Source of the DNA: Citrifermentans bremense
Lineage (GTDB): Bacteria > Desulfobacterota > Desulfuromonadia > Geobacterales > Geobacteraceae
DNA length: 64,000 bases
Reading direction: 5' to 3'
NCBI RefSeq assembly: GCF_014218275.1
Contig: NZ_AP023213.1
Coordinates: forward strand, 2,086,001 to 2,150,000
Positions 51,182 through 60,141 of this stretch are shown here, one piece after another. Position 1 is the first letter of the stretch. Each line of letters begins with the position of its first letter. A model generated the notes under the pieces. The model worked only from the letters and a program-made list of their open reading frames with translations. It was not told the origin of the DNA and ran no database searches. Made by a program: the position numbers and the translations under genes.

Positions 51182-52490
51182 GGCGGTAATCGAAATCGAG
51201 AGGCTTTGCTACGGCGGCGCGGGCTTCGGCCGCATCGACGGCAAGGCCTGCTTCGTTCCGCTCACTGCCCCGGGCGACAGGGCCCGGATACGGGTGGTCA
51301 AGGAGAAGCGCTCTTTCGCCGAAGCGGAGGTGGTGGAACTGCTGGAGCCTTCGCCGCTACGCACGCCCCCCCCTTGTCCCTACTTCGGCGTCTGCGGCGG
51401 CTGCGACTGGCAGCATCTCCCCTACGAGGAACAGGTGAAGCAGAAAGGGGAGATCTTCGCCGACACCCTCGGCCGCATCGGAAAGGTCCCGCGCGAACTC
51501 GTTTTGCCGGTCTCCCCTTCGCCCGAGTGCTACGGCTACCGGTCACGGATCCAGCTCAAGCTGGCCCGCAAGGCGGGTGCGCCGATGCTCGGGTTTTTCA
51601 AGCGCGGCTCCCACGAGGTGGTCGATCTGGCTTCCGGGTGCGCCTTGGCTGCGCCGGTTCTGAACCGGCTGCTCGCCGAAATCCGCGGGCTCTTGCCTCG
51701 CCTGCCGCAGTTGGAGGGGATTCCCCAGGTGGATCTCGCCATGGGGGACGACGGGGATACCATCGCGGTGTTCCACTTCCGCGGCAAGGATGCAGCTTTG
51801 CTGGTGGACCGGCTCCTCGCCGCCCGTCCTGAGCTCCCTTCGGCGACTGGAGTCTACGTCAGAAGCGGGGAGAAGGGGGAGATGCATTACGTCTTCGGCG
51901 CCGACTCCCTAAGCTATGGCGTTCCCGCCGGGCTTTTCCCCGGTTCGCGCGAGATGCGGCTTCGCTTCAGCCGCGGCGGTTTCTCCCAGGTCAACTACCG
52001 CCAGAACCTGGAACTTATCAGGACAGTGGGGGAGTGGGGTGCCCTTCAAGTTGGGGCCCGGGTGCTCGACCTTTACTGCGGCAACGGCAACATCTCGGTT
52101 CCCATCGCGCCCCTGGTCCGGGAAGTGGTCGGGGTGGAAGGGTACGCTCCCTCCATCGCCGACGCTGCGGCCAACGCCGAGGGAAACGGCGTCTCCAACG
52201 CGAGCTACCAGGTGGGTGACGCGGCCCTTTCGGTGCGAAGGCTCGCGAAGCGCAAGGAGAAGTTCGACCTGGTCATCCTCGACCCGCCGCGCGCAGGCGC
52301 CGAAGCTGCCGGCGACCTGGCGTACCTCGCGCCGGAAAGAATACTCTACGTATCCTGCGACCCGTCAACCCTGGCGCGCGACTTGGCCCAGTTGTGCGGG
52401 GCCGGATACCGGGTCGAGCGCTCCAAGCCGGTGGATATGTTCCCGCAGACTTATCATGTAGAGAGCGTAACCGAATTGATTCGAAGATAA
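51174..52490 (+). CDS. rlmD: 23S rRNA (uracil-5-)-methyltransferase, RlmD/TrmA family
   Basis: This 438-residue enzyme methylates C5 of a uracil in rRNA using SAM. A TRAM domain lies at the N-terminus (VIEIERLCYGGAGFGRIDGK), followed by the iron-sulfur cysteines in PCPYFGVCGGCDWQHL. The SAM fold has VLDLYCGNGNISVPIA, and the catalytic motif is ILYVSCDPSTLARDL with a C-terminal Glu in HVESVTELIRR. I start at GTG 51174, which overlaps the previous stop; TTG 51156 after GAGGAAGG is an alternative. The exact target (RlmD versus RlmCD/RumA group) is not decided by sequence alone. Confidence 0.9.
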   Translation: MAEAVIEIERLCYGGAGFGRIDGKACFVPLTAPGDRARIRVVKEKRSFAEAEVVELLEPSPLRTPPPCPYFGVCGGCDWQHLPYEEQVKQKGEIFADTLGRIGKVPRELVLPVSPSPECYGYRSRIQLKLARKAGAPMLGFFKRGSHEVVDLASGCALAAPVLNRLLAEIRGLLPRLPQLEGIPQVDLAMGDDGDTIAVFHFRGKDAALLVDRLLAARPELPSATGVYVRSGEKGEMHYVFGADSLSYGVPAGLFPGSREMRLRFSRGGFSQVNYRQNLELIRTVGEWGALQVGARVLDLYCGNGNISVPIAPLVREVVGVEGYAPSIADAAANAEGNGVSNASYQVGDAALSVRRLAKRKEKFDLVILDPPRAGAEAAGDLAYLAPERILYVSCDPSTLARDLAQLCGAGYRVERSKPVDMFPQTYHVESVTELIRR

Positions 52491-52520
52491 ACATCCCAAT
52501 TATGTAAGGCGGAGGGCCTC

Positions 52521-53603
52521 ATGCTGTTCGGACTTTTCAAGAAGAAGGATCATCGTTACTACCAGACCCAGGGCGCCAAGTACCTGGCGTCAGAGCGCTT
52601 CGCCGACGCCAGGGTCGACTTTCTCGAGGCGCTCAGGCTTTGCCCTGCTGACGCGGCGACCGACCAGGAGGAGATCCGCAAGGGGCTCACTCTCTCGGGG
52701 AACCGGCTGGGGGAGCTGAACCTCCAGGAGGGGGAGCATTCCCTGAACCAGGGCGAACTGCAAAAGGCCTTCGACCACTTTACCCTCGCCGCCGAACTGG
52801 CTGCGGACCAGGGGATCCTGGCCAAGGCGAAAGCTGGGCTTGCCAGGGTGCAGCAGGGGAACGCGGTTCCCTCCGCCCCCCCTGCCGCAGCCGCTGCCCC
52901 TTCGGCTGCAGCCGCTCCGGTAAAGGAAGTTGCCGGCCCCTACAAGCCCCACGGAGGGGGATCCTGCACCTCCTGCGGCACCCATGCCCCGAAGAAACCG
53001 CTGGAGGCCGAGCCGGTCAGTTTCGGTCTCGCCGAGGAGGACCAGTTCCACCTCATGGTGGCGCCGCTACCTGGCGATCTCCCCGCCCGTTACGGAGCCA
53101 TGGGGCCGAAATTCGCCCAGGCTTATCTCATGATACACGACGGAAACGACGCTAAGGCGCTCCCCGTTTTGCAAGAAATGCTGTTATCTGGTGAAAATGA
53201 CATTGTATTATACGAAGTCGCACTTATAATGTTTAGGGCCGGGCGTATTCATGAGAGCGAAGCCCTTCTGAATCGCGCTCTTTCGGTCAATTCGCAAAAC
53301 GGCATGGTTTACATGGCGCTGGTGCAACTGATGGCCGGCGGCGGCAGGTATGCCGAGGCGATAGCCCTGGTTGAACGGATGCAGCAGGAAAACGTGATGG
53401 CGGACCAGGCGCAGTTCATGCTGGGCGAACTGTACGAGACCACCGGCGACGAAGCGAAGGCCGTCGAGATGTGGTCGAAGGCGCTCGAGATGCCCTCCGT
53501 GGCCCGCTCAGCCGCAGAAAAGCTGGTCCCGATCCTCGGGAGCCAGGGACGTACCGAAGATGTTAAATATTTGGCTAAAAAATACCTAAAAGGATGCTGC
53601 TAA
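52521..53603 (+). CDS. TPR-repeat protein
   Basis: This 360-residue cytoplasmic protein contains TPR-like helix pairs at the start (YYQTQGAKYLASERFADARV, then LNQGELQKAFDHFTLAAELA) and again near the end (NGMVYMALVQLMAGGGRYAEAI, AQFMLGELYETTGDEAKAVE). An alanine-rich linker and a single CxxC (SCTSCGTHAP) lie between. The TPR parts suggest a scaffold; the CxxC could bind a metal but is isolated. It starts 30 bases after rlmD, with GGAGGG upstream, and is followed by an HU gene. Its function is unknown. Confidence 0.8.
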   Translation: MLFGLFKKKDHRYYQTQGAKYLASERFADARVDFLEALRLCPADAATDQEEIRKGLTLSGNRLGELNLQEGEHSLNQGELQKAFDHFTLAAELAADQGILAKAKAGLARVQQGNAVPSAPPAAAAAPSAAAAPVKEVAGPYKPHGGGSCTSCGTHAPKKPLEAEPVSFGLAEEDQFHLMVAPLPGDLPARYGAMGPKFAQAYLMIHDGNDAKALPVLQEMLLSGENDIVLYEVALIMFRAGRIHESEALLNRALSVNSQNGMVYMALVQLMAGGGRYAEAIALVERMQQENVMADQAQFMLGELYETTGDEAKAVEMWSKALEMPSVARSAAEKLVPILGSQGRTEDVKYLAKKYLKGCC

Positions 53604-53631
53604 CGTAAACACGGTTCTCCGGAGGTGCACA

Positions 53632-53907
53632 ATGAACAAATCGGAACTCATTGAATCTCTCGCCGCCAAGAAAACCCTCTCCTTCAAGAAGGCCGAGGAG
53701 GTGGTAAACGCAGTTTTCGCCTCGATGACCGATGCGCTTTTGTCCGGCGACAGGATCGAAATCAGGGGATTCGGCAGCTTCGTGGTGAAAGAGTACGACG
53801 CCTACACCGGCAGAAATCCGAAAACAGGCGAGTCCATTTCGGTCAAGGCCAAGAAGCTTCCCTTCTTCAAGGTCGGCAAAGAGCTCAAAGAAAAGGTCTC
53901 CGGCTAG
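53632..53907 (+). CDS. HU/IHF-family DNA-binding protein
   Basis: This is a 91-residue HU-type nucleoid protein. The N-terminal helix pair (MNKSELIESLAAKKTLSFKK), core strand (GDRIEIRGFGSFVVKEYDAY) and DNA-binding arm (TGRNPKTGESISVKAKK) with a Pro-containing tip all match the family. A strong GGAGG precedes the start. A terminator-like hairpin follows at 53953-53989. It is probably an integration host factor-like or HU variant; subunit type cannot be decided from one gene. Confidence 0.93.
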   Translation: MNKSELIESLAAKKTLSFKKAEEVVNAVFASMTDALLSGDRIEIRGFGSFVVKEYDAYTGRNPKTGESISVKAKKLPFFKVGKELKEKVSG

Positions 53908-53952
53908 GCTCAAGCGGCTAGTGGAGCAGTTTGTTTCACCTTTTGGCACATC

Positions 53953-53989
53953 AGGCGCCTTCCGGGTAACGCACGCCCGCAAGGCGCCT
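53953..53989 (+). terminator. Hairpin after the HU gene
   Basis: AGGCGCCTT (53953-53961) and AAGGCGCCT (53981-53989) form a perfect 9-bp stem with a 19-base loop, followed by TTCACTT. It lies 45 bases after the HU stop. Confidence 0.65.
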
Positions 53990-54048
53990 TTCACTTGATA
54001 ACCGGGCAATCGCAAAGTTGACCCGAACCCTGGAGCCGACAGTTACAT

Positions 54049-55722
54049 ATGGTCCCTACTTATTGGTCCTACATAATAGAGGGGCTGGGCGGGCTGGCGC
54101 TTTTCATCCTCGGCATGCGCACCATGTCGGAGGGGCTGCAAAAGGTGAGCGGGGAGCGTCTGCGCAGGCTTTTGGAGAAGGCGACCGGCAACCGCCTCAC
54201 CGCCCCCTTGGTCGGCAGCTGTCTTGCCTCGCTGATGCAGTCCGGCAGCGCCGCCTCGGTGCTGGTGGTGGGTTTCGTCAACGCCGGGCTTCTCTCGCTG
54301 TACCAGGCGCTCGGGGTACTGCTGGGGACCGGCATCGGCACCACGCTGGCCATCCAGATCATAGCCTTCCGGGTCACGGCGCTGGCGCTTCCCGCCATCA
54401 CCGTGGGTGTCTTGCTCAGCTTCTTTTCCAAGAGCCGGCGGCTTTCGCAACTGGGTGGGCTCCTTCTGGGCGTGGGGCTCGTCTTTTTCGGGCTTTCCAT
54501 CCTCGAGCAGGCGTCGCTTCCCTTGAGCGAGAGCGCCATCATCTCCGGCATGCGCGAGGGGCTTCCCTCGCTGCGGCTGGCGGCGGTGCTTCTGGGGGCG
54601 CTTCTGACCTTCCTGGTGCAGTCGGGGAGCGCTACGCTCGGAATCGTGATCGCCCTCGCCTCCGCAGGGGCTCTCTCCTACGACGCCTCGATAGCCATGG
54701 TGATCGGCGAGGTTGCGGGAGCGGCGCTCATCCCGCTCATCGCCTCCATCGGCGGGAGCCAAACCGCCAAAAGGGCCGTCGTCATCTACCTCGCCATCAG
54801 CTGGGGCGCCATTGCGCTCGGGCTCATCTTCTTCCCGCTTTTCCTCAAGGCGGTGAACGCGGTTTCGCCCGGCGACCTGTCGCTTTTGCACCAGCCGACA
54901 GCCGCCTCGCATGCCGCGACCGAGGCGCTGCGCCCGTACATCGCGAGACACCTTGCCAACGCCCACACCATCTTCACCGTGGCGTCGCTTTTGATCTTCC
55001 TCCCCATGCTCGGCTTTTTCACCCGTTCCGCGGAAACGCTCCTCCCCACCAGGCGCTCCGAGAGCGAGCCGCGCCCAAGGTTCATCGACCAGCGGGTGAT
55101 CAAGACGCCGACCATAGCGCTGGTGCAGGCCTGGAGCGAGCTCTCCCGCATGGGGTCGCTTTCCGCCGCCATGTACGCCGAGCTGGTGTCCCAGTTCGAC
55201 TCCTACAACCCCAAGCTGGTCGCCGCGATCAGGGACAAGGAACTGGTGCTCGACGTCTTGCACCGCGACATGTCCCAGTTCCTGGTAGCGCTTTCCAGGG
55301 AGACGCTCTCGCTGGAGCGGGCCGTCGAGATCCCGGCAATGCTGCAGATGGTGAACGAAATCGAACAGGTTGGTGACCAGACCGAGGCGGTGCTGAACTA
55401 CCTGGTGCGCAAGAAGGAGGAACGGCTCCGCTTCTCCGGCTCTGCCATGGACGAGCTAAAGCGCTTCGCCACCAAGGTGGGGGAGGCGGTTTCCCTTTGC
55501 GAACGGGTCCTGAAAGGTGAAGAGGAGGAGGACCCTGATCCCCTGCGCCGCGAAGTAGCCCTGCTCCAGGAGGAATTGCAGGCAAGCCACCTGCGGCGGC
55601 TTAAAGTCGGCAAGTGCGGCATCGTAGCGGGGCTTCTCTACGGCGACATGATCATCGCCTTCTGCAAGATCTCCGAACTCAGCTTCTCCATCATCTCCCA
55701 GAAAAAAGGAATAGCCGCATGA
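54049..55722 (+). CDS. Na+/phosphate cotransporter family protein
   Basis: The 557-residue membrane protein matches the PNaS (NptA-like) family. The two inverted halves carry the Q-S-G-S-A motif, in ASLMQSGSAASVLVVG and TFLVQSGSATLGIVIA. The C-terminal third is soluble and helical, resembling a PhoU-like regulatory domain (MLQMVNEIEQVGDQTEAV). It should import phosphate with sodium, or act as an exporter, as suggested for some relatives. Its stop overlaps the exopolyphosphatase start (ATGA), so phosphate and polyphosphate metabolism are linked here. Confidence 0.9.
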   Translation: MVPTYWSYIIEGLGGLALFILGMRTMSEGLQKVSGERLRRLLEKATGNRLTAPLVGSCLASLMQSGSAASVLVVGFVNAGLLSLYQALGVLLGTGIGTTLAIQIIAFRVTALALPAITVGVLLSFFSKSRRLSQLGGLLLGVGLVFFGLSILEQASLPLSESAIISGMREGLPSLRLAAVLLGALLTFLVQSGSATLGIVIALASAGALSYDASIAMVIGEVAGAALIPLIASIGGSQTAKRAVVIYLAISWGAIALGLIFFPLFLKAVNAVSPGDLSLLHQPTAASHAATEALRPYIARHLANAHTIFTVASLLIFLPMLGFFTRSAETLLPTRRSESEPRPRFIDQRVIKTPTIALVQAWSELSRMGSLSAAMYAELVSQFDSYNPKLVAAIRDKELVLDVLHRDMSQFLVALSRETLSLERAVEIPAMLQMVNEIEQVGDQTEAVLNYLVRKKEERLRFSGSAMDELKRFATKVGEAVSLCERVLKGEEEEDPDPLRREVALLQEELQASHLRRLKVGKCGIVAGLLYGDMIIAFCKISELSFSIISQKKGIAA

Positions 55723-56621
55723 ACCAGACCGTCGCCGCCATCGACCTCGGCACCAATACCGCGAGGCTGCTCATCGCCGGCCGGGACCCTTACCGCCAGA
55801 TACTGCTGAAGCGCATCATCACCAGGCTCGGGGGGGGCTTCACCCGCGAGTGTGGACTCTCCGAGGAGGCGCAGCTGCGGTCCATCGCGGCGCTCAAGGA
55901 GTTCGCGCTCGACATGTCGCAGCACGGCGTGGAGCGGCTTCGGGGAGTCGCCACGAGCGCCGTGCGGGACGCCAGAAACGGCGGCGAGTTCGTGCAAAGG
56001 GTGCTTTCCGAGACCGGCATCGCCCTGGAGGTGATCGACGGGGACGAGGAGGCGCAGCTGACGCTCAGAGGGGTGGGGTCGATCCTGGACCGCAAGGAGT
56101 GTGACCTGGCGGTCTTCGACGTGGGCGGTGGGAGCACCGAGTACACCCTTGCCTCGAACCTGCGGCCGCTTTTCTCGCGCAGCCTCCCCATAGGCGTCGT
56201 CCGCCTCACCGAGGGAAAGTCAGGCGTCGTGGAGATGGAGGAGAAGATCAGGCGCGAGCTGACCGCGCTTAAAGAGGCCCTCGCCGCGCAGGGGGTGGAG
56301 GATCGCTTCAGGAAGGCGACCCTGGTCGGGACCGCAGGGACCGCCACCACGCTTGCCGCCATAGACATGGGGATGGAGCAGTACGACTACAAGCTGGTGA
56401 ACAACCACACGATGCCGCTGTCGGCCGTGGAAAGGATATACCGGCATCTCCTGCCGCTGACGCCGCAGCAGCGGCTACAGGTCAAGGGGCTGGAGCCCGG
56501 GCGGGAGGACCTCATCATCGCCGGCGTGCTGGTGGTGCTCACCACCATGCGCCTTTTCGGCTTCGAGACCTTCAAGGTGAGCGATTCTGGCCTGCTCGAG
56601 GGGTTGATACTCGGGGTCTGA
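55719..56621 (+). CDS. Exopolyphosphatase / guanosine pentaphosphate phosphatase family
   Basis: This 300-residue ASKHA-fold enzyme removes phosphate from polyphosphate or converts pppGpp to ppGpp. The phosphate-1 motif is VAAIDLGTNTARLLIAG, the second is LAVFDVGGGSTEYTLA, and LVGTAGTATTLAAIDMG also matches. It lacks the extra C-terminal domain of long Ppx enzymes (about 500 residues), so it is the short form. I start at ATG 55719, which overlaps the phosphate transporter stop by 4 bases; the longer frame to 55614 lies inside that gene. The end overlaps the small reverse-strand DUF2231 gene by 50 bases. Confidence 0.92.
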   Translation: MNQTVAAIDLGTNTARLLIAGRDPYRQILLKRIITRLGGGFTRECGLSEEAQLRSIAALKEFALDMSQHGVERLRGVATSAVRDARNGGEFVQRVLSETGIALEVIDGDEEAQLTLRGVGSILDRKECDLAVFDVGGGSTEYTLASNLRPLFSRSLPIGVVRLTEGKSGVVEMEEKIRRELTALKEALAAQGVEDRFRKATLVGTAGTATTLAAIDMGMEQYDYKLVNNHTMPLSAVERIYRHLLPLTPQQRLQVKGLEPGREDLIIAGVLVVLTTMRLFGFETFKVSDSGLLEGLILGV

Positions 56622-56838
56622 CGCGGGTCACACCGGTTGCTTCCTGCTCTGGCAGGGCCGCGAGCAGCCCTCCGATGACCCCGCCCGCCAGGCTGTAGTG
56701 CGCCATGTTGTGCCAGAGCAGGTCCCCGCTGCCCTCGTAGATGAGGTCGCACACCAGCGAGAAGATCCACAACCCAATCGGCAAGGGCACCAGCATCGGA
56801 TGGATGGGGTGCTTCGCCACGCTTGCCTTGCTGATCAT
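56572..56838 (-). pseudogene. Truncated DUF2231 membrane-protein gene
   Basis: The 88-residue reading frame starts with a normal ribosome site (AGGAGG) and the DUF2231 signature SKASVAKHPIHPMLVPLPIG, then two hydrophobic helices (LWIFSLVCDLIYEG, YSLAGGVIGGLLAALP). Full family members are about 150-160 residues with four helices. Here the similarity stops after AALP, and the remaining residues (TGVTRVRPRV and on) are unlike the family and run into the antisense of the ppx end. No continuation is visible in another frame. It may be a broken copy, or a short membrane protein that is still expressed. Confidence 0.6.
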
Positions 56839-57416
56839 AGCCTTTCCTCCTTCGTTTCTCCTTTTCGACCATGCAGCAGCCTATGTAAGAATCCTCCAAT
56901 ATCAAACCGGACCCTCCCAGCGCTCTTGCCGTCTGCCGCTCCGCCGCGCCTTACGCCGCCAGGACACCCGACCAGCCAGCGCGAAAGGGTGCAAAAAAAG
57001 CGACAGCTGTACGATTTTTCGCACCCCTCCGTAAACAAACAGCAAATCAGCCACTTGCGCTGCCTCCCCCAGTTTTAAGCCATAACCAGATTGGGATTAT
57101 GAGCACCCCTTGGTTTATTTTCCCCTAAGCGTATCCTTTCTAACTGCTTGACCTACTGTCGAATGTTCTTGCAGTCAAATTAGGCACAACATCTGCACAC
57201 ATACTGGCCCTAAGAAACGGACGGTGTCCGGAATTTACCGTCATCACACCCCCTGACTGTGACATAAGCCATAGATCGAAACCTTGGATCACACTGTATC
57301 TGGCGTGCCTGGTGACTGCATAAGTACGAAAGACCTGCGAGCAGATACGCGGGTACGAGGGTTGGCAACTTCATTATGAGTAGCAAGTGAACCATTAACT
57401 GAAATTGGAGGTAAGC
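56839..57416. other. Long intergenic region before the NHL-lipoprotein cluster
   Basis: This 578-base region contains no convincing gene. It is AT-richer after 57060 and probably holds the promoter of the export cluster. I note a dyad GACGGT/ACCGTC at 57220-57242. I saw no clear sigma-70 or sigma-54 pair and no cyclic-di-GMP riboswitch motif. Confidence 0.45.
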
Positions 57417-59384
57417 ATGAGATTGAAAGGTTTGCTAAAGGTGGCTTGCGCGGCTGTTATGACCCTGACGCTCGCCTCTTGCGGTGGCGGCGGAGGAGGC
57501 GGAGGGGGAGCAGAGCCGCAGCTGACGCGCATGGGTGGGGCGTTGCAGGGAAGATCCCTTGCCCTCACCAACAGCGTGACCTCCTTTGCAGGCACTTCGG
57601 GTTCCGCTGACGGCGCGGCGACCCAGGCCCGGTTCAACTTCCCCGGCGACGTCGCCAGCGACGGGACCAACCTCTACGTCGCCGACACCGGCAACAGCGT
57701 CATCCGCAAGGTCGTCCTCGCCACCGGGGCCACGTCGACAGTCGCAGGGCTTGCCGGGGTCACCGGCTCGGGGGACGGCACCGCGGCAACCGCCAGGTTC
57801 AACTACCCGACAGGGATCGCAATCAGCAGCGACAAGTCCAAGCTGTACGTCTGTGACACCGGCAACAACACCATCCGCAGCATCAACGTCGCCAGCGGCG
57901 CCGTGACCACCCTGGCCGGCACCGCCGGGGTCGTAGGCTTTGCCAACGGCATCGGGGGCGCGGCGAGCTTCAGCTCCCCCTCCGGCATCGCCACCGACGG
58001 AACCAACCTTTACGTTGCCGACACCCTGAACCACCGCATCCGCAAGATCGCACTGGCGTCGGCCGCGGTCACTACCCTTGCCGGCAGCGGCGTACAGGAC
58101 CTGGCCGACGGCACCGGCGTCGCTGCCCGTTTCGATGCGCCCCGCGGCATCGCCAGCGACGGGACCTCGCTCTACGTTGCGGATCAGGGGAACTCGGCCG
58201 TCAGGCAGATCGTCATCGCCACCGGCGTGGTATCGACCCTGGTCGAGCCCGACGCGGTGGATGCCATCCAGTCCCCGGCCGGAATCGCCACCGACGGGAC
58301 CAACCTTTTCGTCACCGACGCAGGCAGGAACAACCTGCGCAAGGTGGTCATCGCAACCCAGGCGGTCTCAACGCTTGCCGGCGACCAGGCGGGAACCCCG
58401 GGAGCCGTCAACGCTACTGGGGGCGCGGCGCGCTTCAGCAACCCTGCAGGGGTGGCTCTGGTGGCAGGCACGATCTACCTTGCCGATGCAGGAAACGACC
58501 TGCTGCGCAAGGTCAGCGTCGCCACCGGCGGGAGCTCCACCCTCGCCGGGATACTGGGGTCTGCCGACGGGGTAGGGACCGCCGCCGGTTTCACTTCGCC
58601 CTACGACCTGACCACCGACGGCACTAACGTCTACGTGGCGGATACCAACAACCACACCATCCGGCAGGTCTCCATCGCCACCGGTGCCGTCTCCACGCTC
58701 GCCGGACAGGCGGACCGCCCGGGCTCCGCCGACGGAAGCGGGGCCGCCGCCTCCTTCCGGTTCCCAAGCGGCATCACCACCGACGGCACCAACCTCTTCG
58801 TCTCCGACACCGGCAACAACACGGTGCGTAAGATCGTCATCGCCACCGGCGCGGTTTCCACCCTGGCCGGCACGGCTGGGGCAGCAGGCGCGGCCGACGG
58901 CGCAGGGAGCGCGGCAGCGTTCAACTCCCCCAACGGCATCACCACGGACGGGACCAACCTCTACCTGGCCGACAGCGGCAACAACTCGATCAGAAAGATA
59001 GTGATCGCAACCGGCGCGGTCTCGACCCTGGTGCCGGCTTCCGCCGGTTTAAGCTCCCCCTACGGGATCACCACCAACGGAGTCTCGCTCTACATCGCCG
59101 ACAGCCGCAACGACAGGATCTGCAGATTCACCCTGGCAGGCTCGGCGTTTTCGCCCCTGTCCGTCAGCGGCGTCACCCTTGACCTTCCCAGCGGCATCAC
59201 CACCGACGGCGTAAGCCTCTTCGTCACCAACGCGGCCAGCGGCTCGGTCAGCAGGATCGCCCTGGCAACCGGCGCCGGCGGCACCGTCGTCACCGGCCTC
59301 AAAAACCCCAACGGCATCAGCACCGACGGCAGCACGCTCTACGTCGCCGACGCTCACGACAACGCCGTGGTCAGGGTGCGTTGA
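57417..59384 (+). CDS. NHL-repeat lipoprotein
   Basis: The 655-residue protein has a lipoprotein signal ending in LTLASC followed by a glycine run (GGGGGGGGG), so it is likely lipidated and surface-anchored. The rest is about ten NHL-like repeats with the recurring core TDGTNLYVADTGNNTIRK and V-STLAGT. These form a beta-propeller that binds proteins or ligands. The DNA is also repetitive with a period of about 165 bases, dropping to 120-135 near the end. I start at ATG 57417 (GGAGG five bases before); TTG 57405 is unlikely. Its stop overlaps the isomerase start (TGATG), so the two are coupled. Confidence 0.88.
   Translation: MRLKGLLKVACAAVMTLTLASCGGGGGGGGGAEPQLTRMGGALQGRSLALTNSVTSFAGTSGSADGAATQARFNFPGDVASDGTNLYVADTGNSVIRKVVLATGATSTVAGLAGVTGSGDGTAATARFNYPTGIAISSDKSKLYVCDTGNNTIRSINVASGAVTTLAGTAGVVGFANGIGGAASFSSPSGIATDGTNLYVADTLNHRIRKIALASAAVTTLAGSGVQDLADGTGVAARFDAPRGIASDGTSLYVADQGNSAVRQIVIATGVVSTLVEPDAVDAIQSPAGIATDGTNLFVTDAGRNNLRKVVIATQAVSTLAGDQAGTPGAVNATGGAARFSNPAGVALVAGTIYLADAGNDLLRKVSVATGGSSTLAGILGSADGVGTAAGFTSPYDLTTDGTNVYVADTNNHTIRQVSIATGAVSTLAGQADRPGSADGSGAAASFRFPSGITTDGTNLFVSDTGNNTVRKIVIATGAVSTLAGTAGAAGAADGAGSAAAFNSPNGITTDGTNLYLADSGNNSIRKIVIATGAVSTLVPASAGLSSPYGITTNGVSLYIADSRNDRICRFTLAGSAFSPLSVSGVTLDLPSGITTDGVSLFVTNAASGSVSRIALATGAGGTVVTGLKNPNGISTDGSTLYVADAHDNAVVRVR
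57600..59370 (+). repeat. Internal coding repeats of the NHL propeller
   Basis: Copies of ACCGACGG(G/C)ACCAACCT followed by (T/C)TCGTC-GCCGACACCGGC recur near 57658, 57990, 58155, 58290, 58615, 58780 and 58945, and in weaker form at 59070, 59200 and 59323. The repetition at DNA level implies recent duplication or homogenisation of the blades. Confidence 0.7.
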
Positions 59385-60100
59385 TGGTGCCCCGGATAAA
59401 GGCGCCCGGAGCGCACGTGGCTACTCTCATCGCCTTATTCGCGCTTTTCCTCGCGGCGGCGCCGGTACACGCGGCCGATGCGCCCGCCACCCCCAAGGAG
59501 CGGATCAGCTATGCCATCGGCGTGAACCTGATCGGCAACCTGAAGCAGCAGGAGGTGGACGTCGACCTGGAGCTGGTGTTGAAGGGGATGCGCGACGCCT
59601 CTGCCGGCGGGCCCCTGCTCATGTCCGACGAGGAGCTGCGCAAGTACGTAAGCATCTACCAGCACGACGTGCGCCGGAAAACGGCGAAGACCAGGGCAGG
59701 CGCGGCGGAGCAAAACATGAAGGCCGGCGAAGCCTTTCTCGCCGCCAACAAGAAGGTGAAGGGGGTGGTCGTCCTCCCCAGCGGCCTGCAGTACCGGGTG
59801 CTCAAGGAAGGAAGCGGCAAAAGGCCCGCCGACGCGGACACGGCGACCTTCCATTACCGGAGCTCCTCTATAGCCGGCGTCGAGCTGGACAGCTCCTATC
59901 TCACCGGAAAGCCCGCCTCGCGGCGGGTGAAAGACGGGGTGCTGCCGGGACTGTCGGAGGCGCTCAAGCTGATGCCGGCCGGCTCCAAGTGGCAGCTCTT
60001 CCTGCCGTCCAAGCTGGCTTACGGCCTCAAGGGAAACGGCGGCAAGGTAGGACCAAACGAAACTGTCATCTATGAAATAGAGCTTCTCTCGGTCAACTGA
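59384..60100 (+). CDS. FKBP-type peptidyl-prolyl isomerase (Mip/FkpA-like)
   Basis: The 238-residue exported protein has a hydrophobic signal (VATLIALFALFLAAAPVHA), an FKBP N-terminal dimerisation helix domain (SYAIGVNLIGNLKQQEVDVD and EELRKYVSIYQHDVRRK) and a C-terminal FKBP domain (LPSGLQYRVLKEGSGK, then LPSKLAYGLKGNG and VIYEIELLSVN). It is probably a periplasmic folding catalyst. The FKBP core is somewhat divergent: the usual TGxLxDGxxFDSS is replaced by HYRSSSIAGVELDSSYL. It starts one base after the lipoprotein stop. Its gene position suggests it helps fold the lipoprotein or the large multicopper oxidase. Confidence 0.9.
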   Translation: MVPRIKAPGAHVATLIALFALFLAAAPVHAADAPATPKERISYAIGVNLIGNLKQQEVDVDLELVLKGMRDASAGGPLLMSDEELRKYVSIYQHDVRRKTAKTRAGAAEQNMKAGEAFLAANKKVKGVVVLPSGLQYRVLKEGSGKRPADADTATFHYRSSSIAGVELDSSYLTGKPASRRVKDGVLPGLSEALKLMPAGSKWQLFLPSKLAYGLKGNGGKVGPNETVIYEIELLSVN

Positions 60101-60141
60101 CGCGGGGAGTTCCCACCGGAAATCACCAGCAGGAGGATGCG

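Noticed and set aside
53944-53961. TGGCAC...GC spacing resembling a sigma-54 promoter
   Set aside because: The -12 element does not match TTGCA, and the bases form the left arm of the hairpin after the HU gene.
57250-57400. Possible cyclic-di-GMP or cGAMP riboswitch before the lipoprotein
   Set aside because: The conserved GACGCAAAGC and tetraloop-receptor pattern of the GEMM aptamer is missing.
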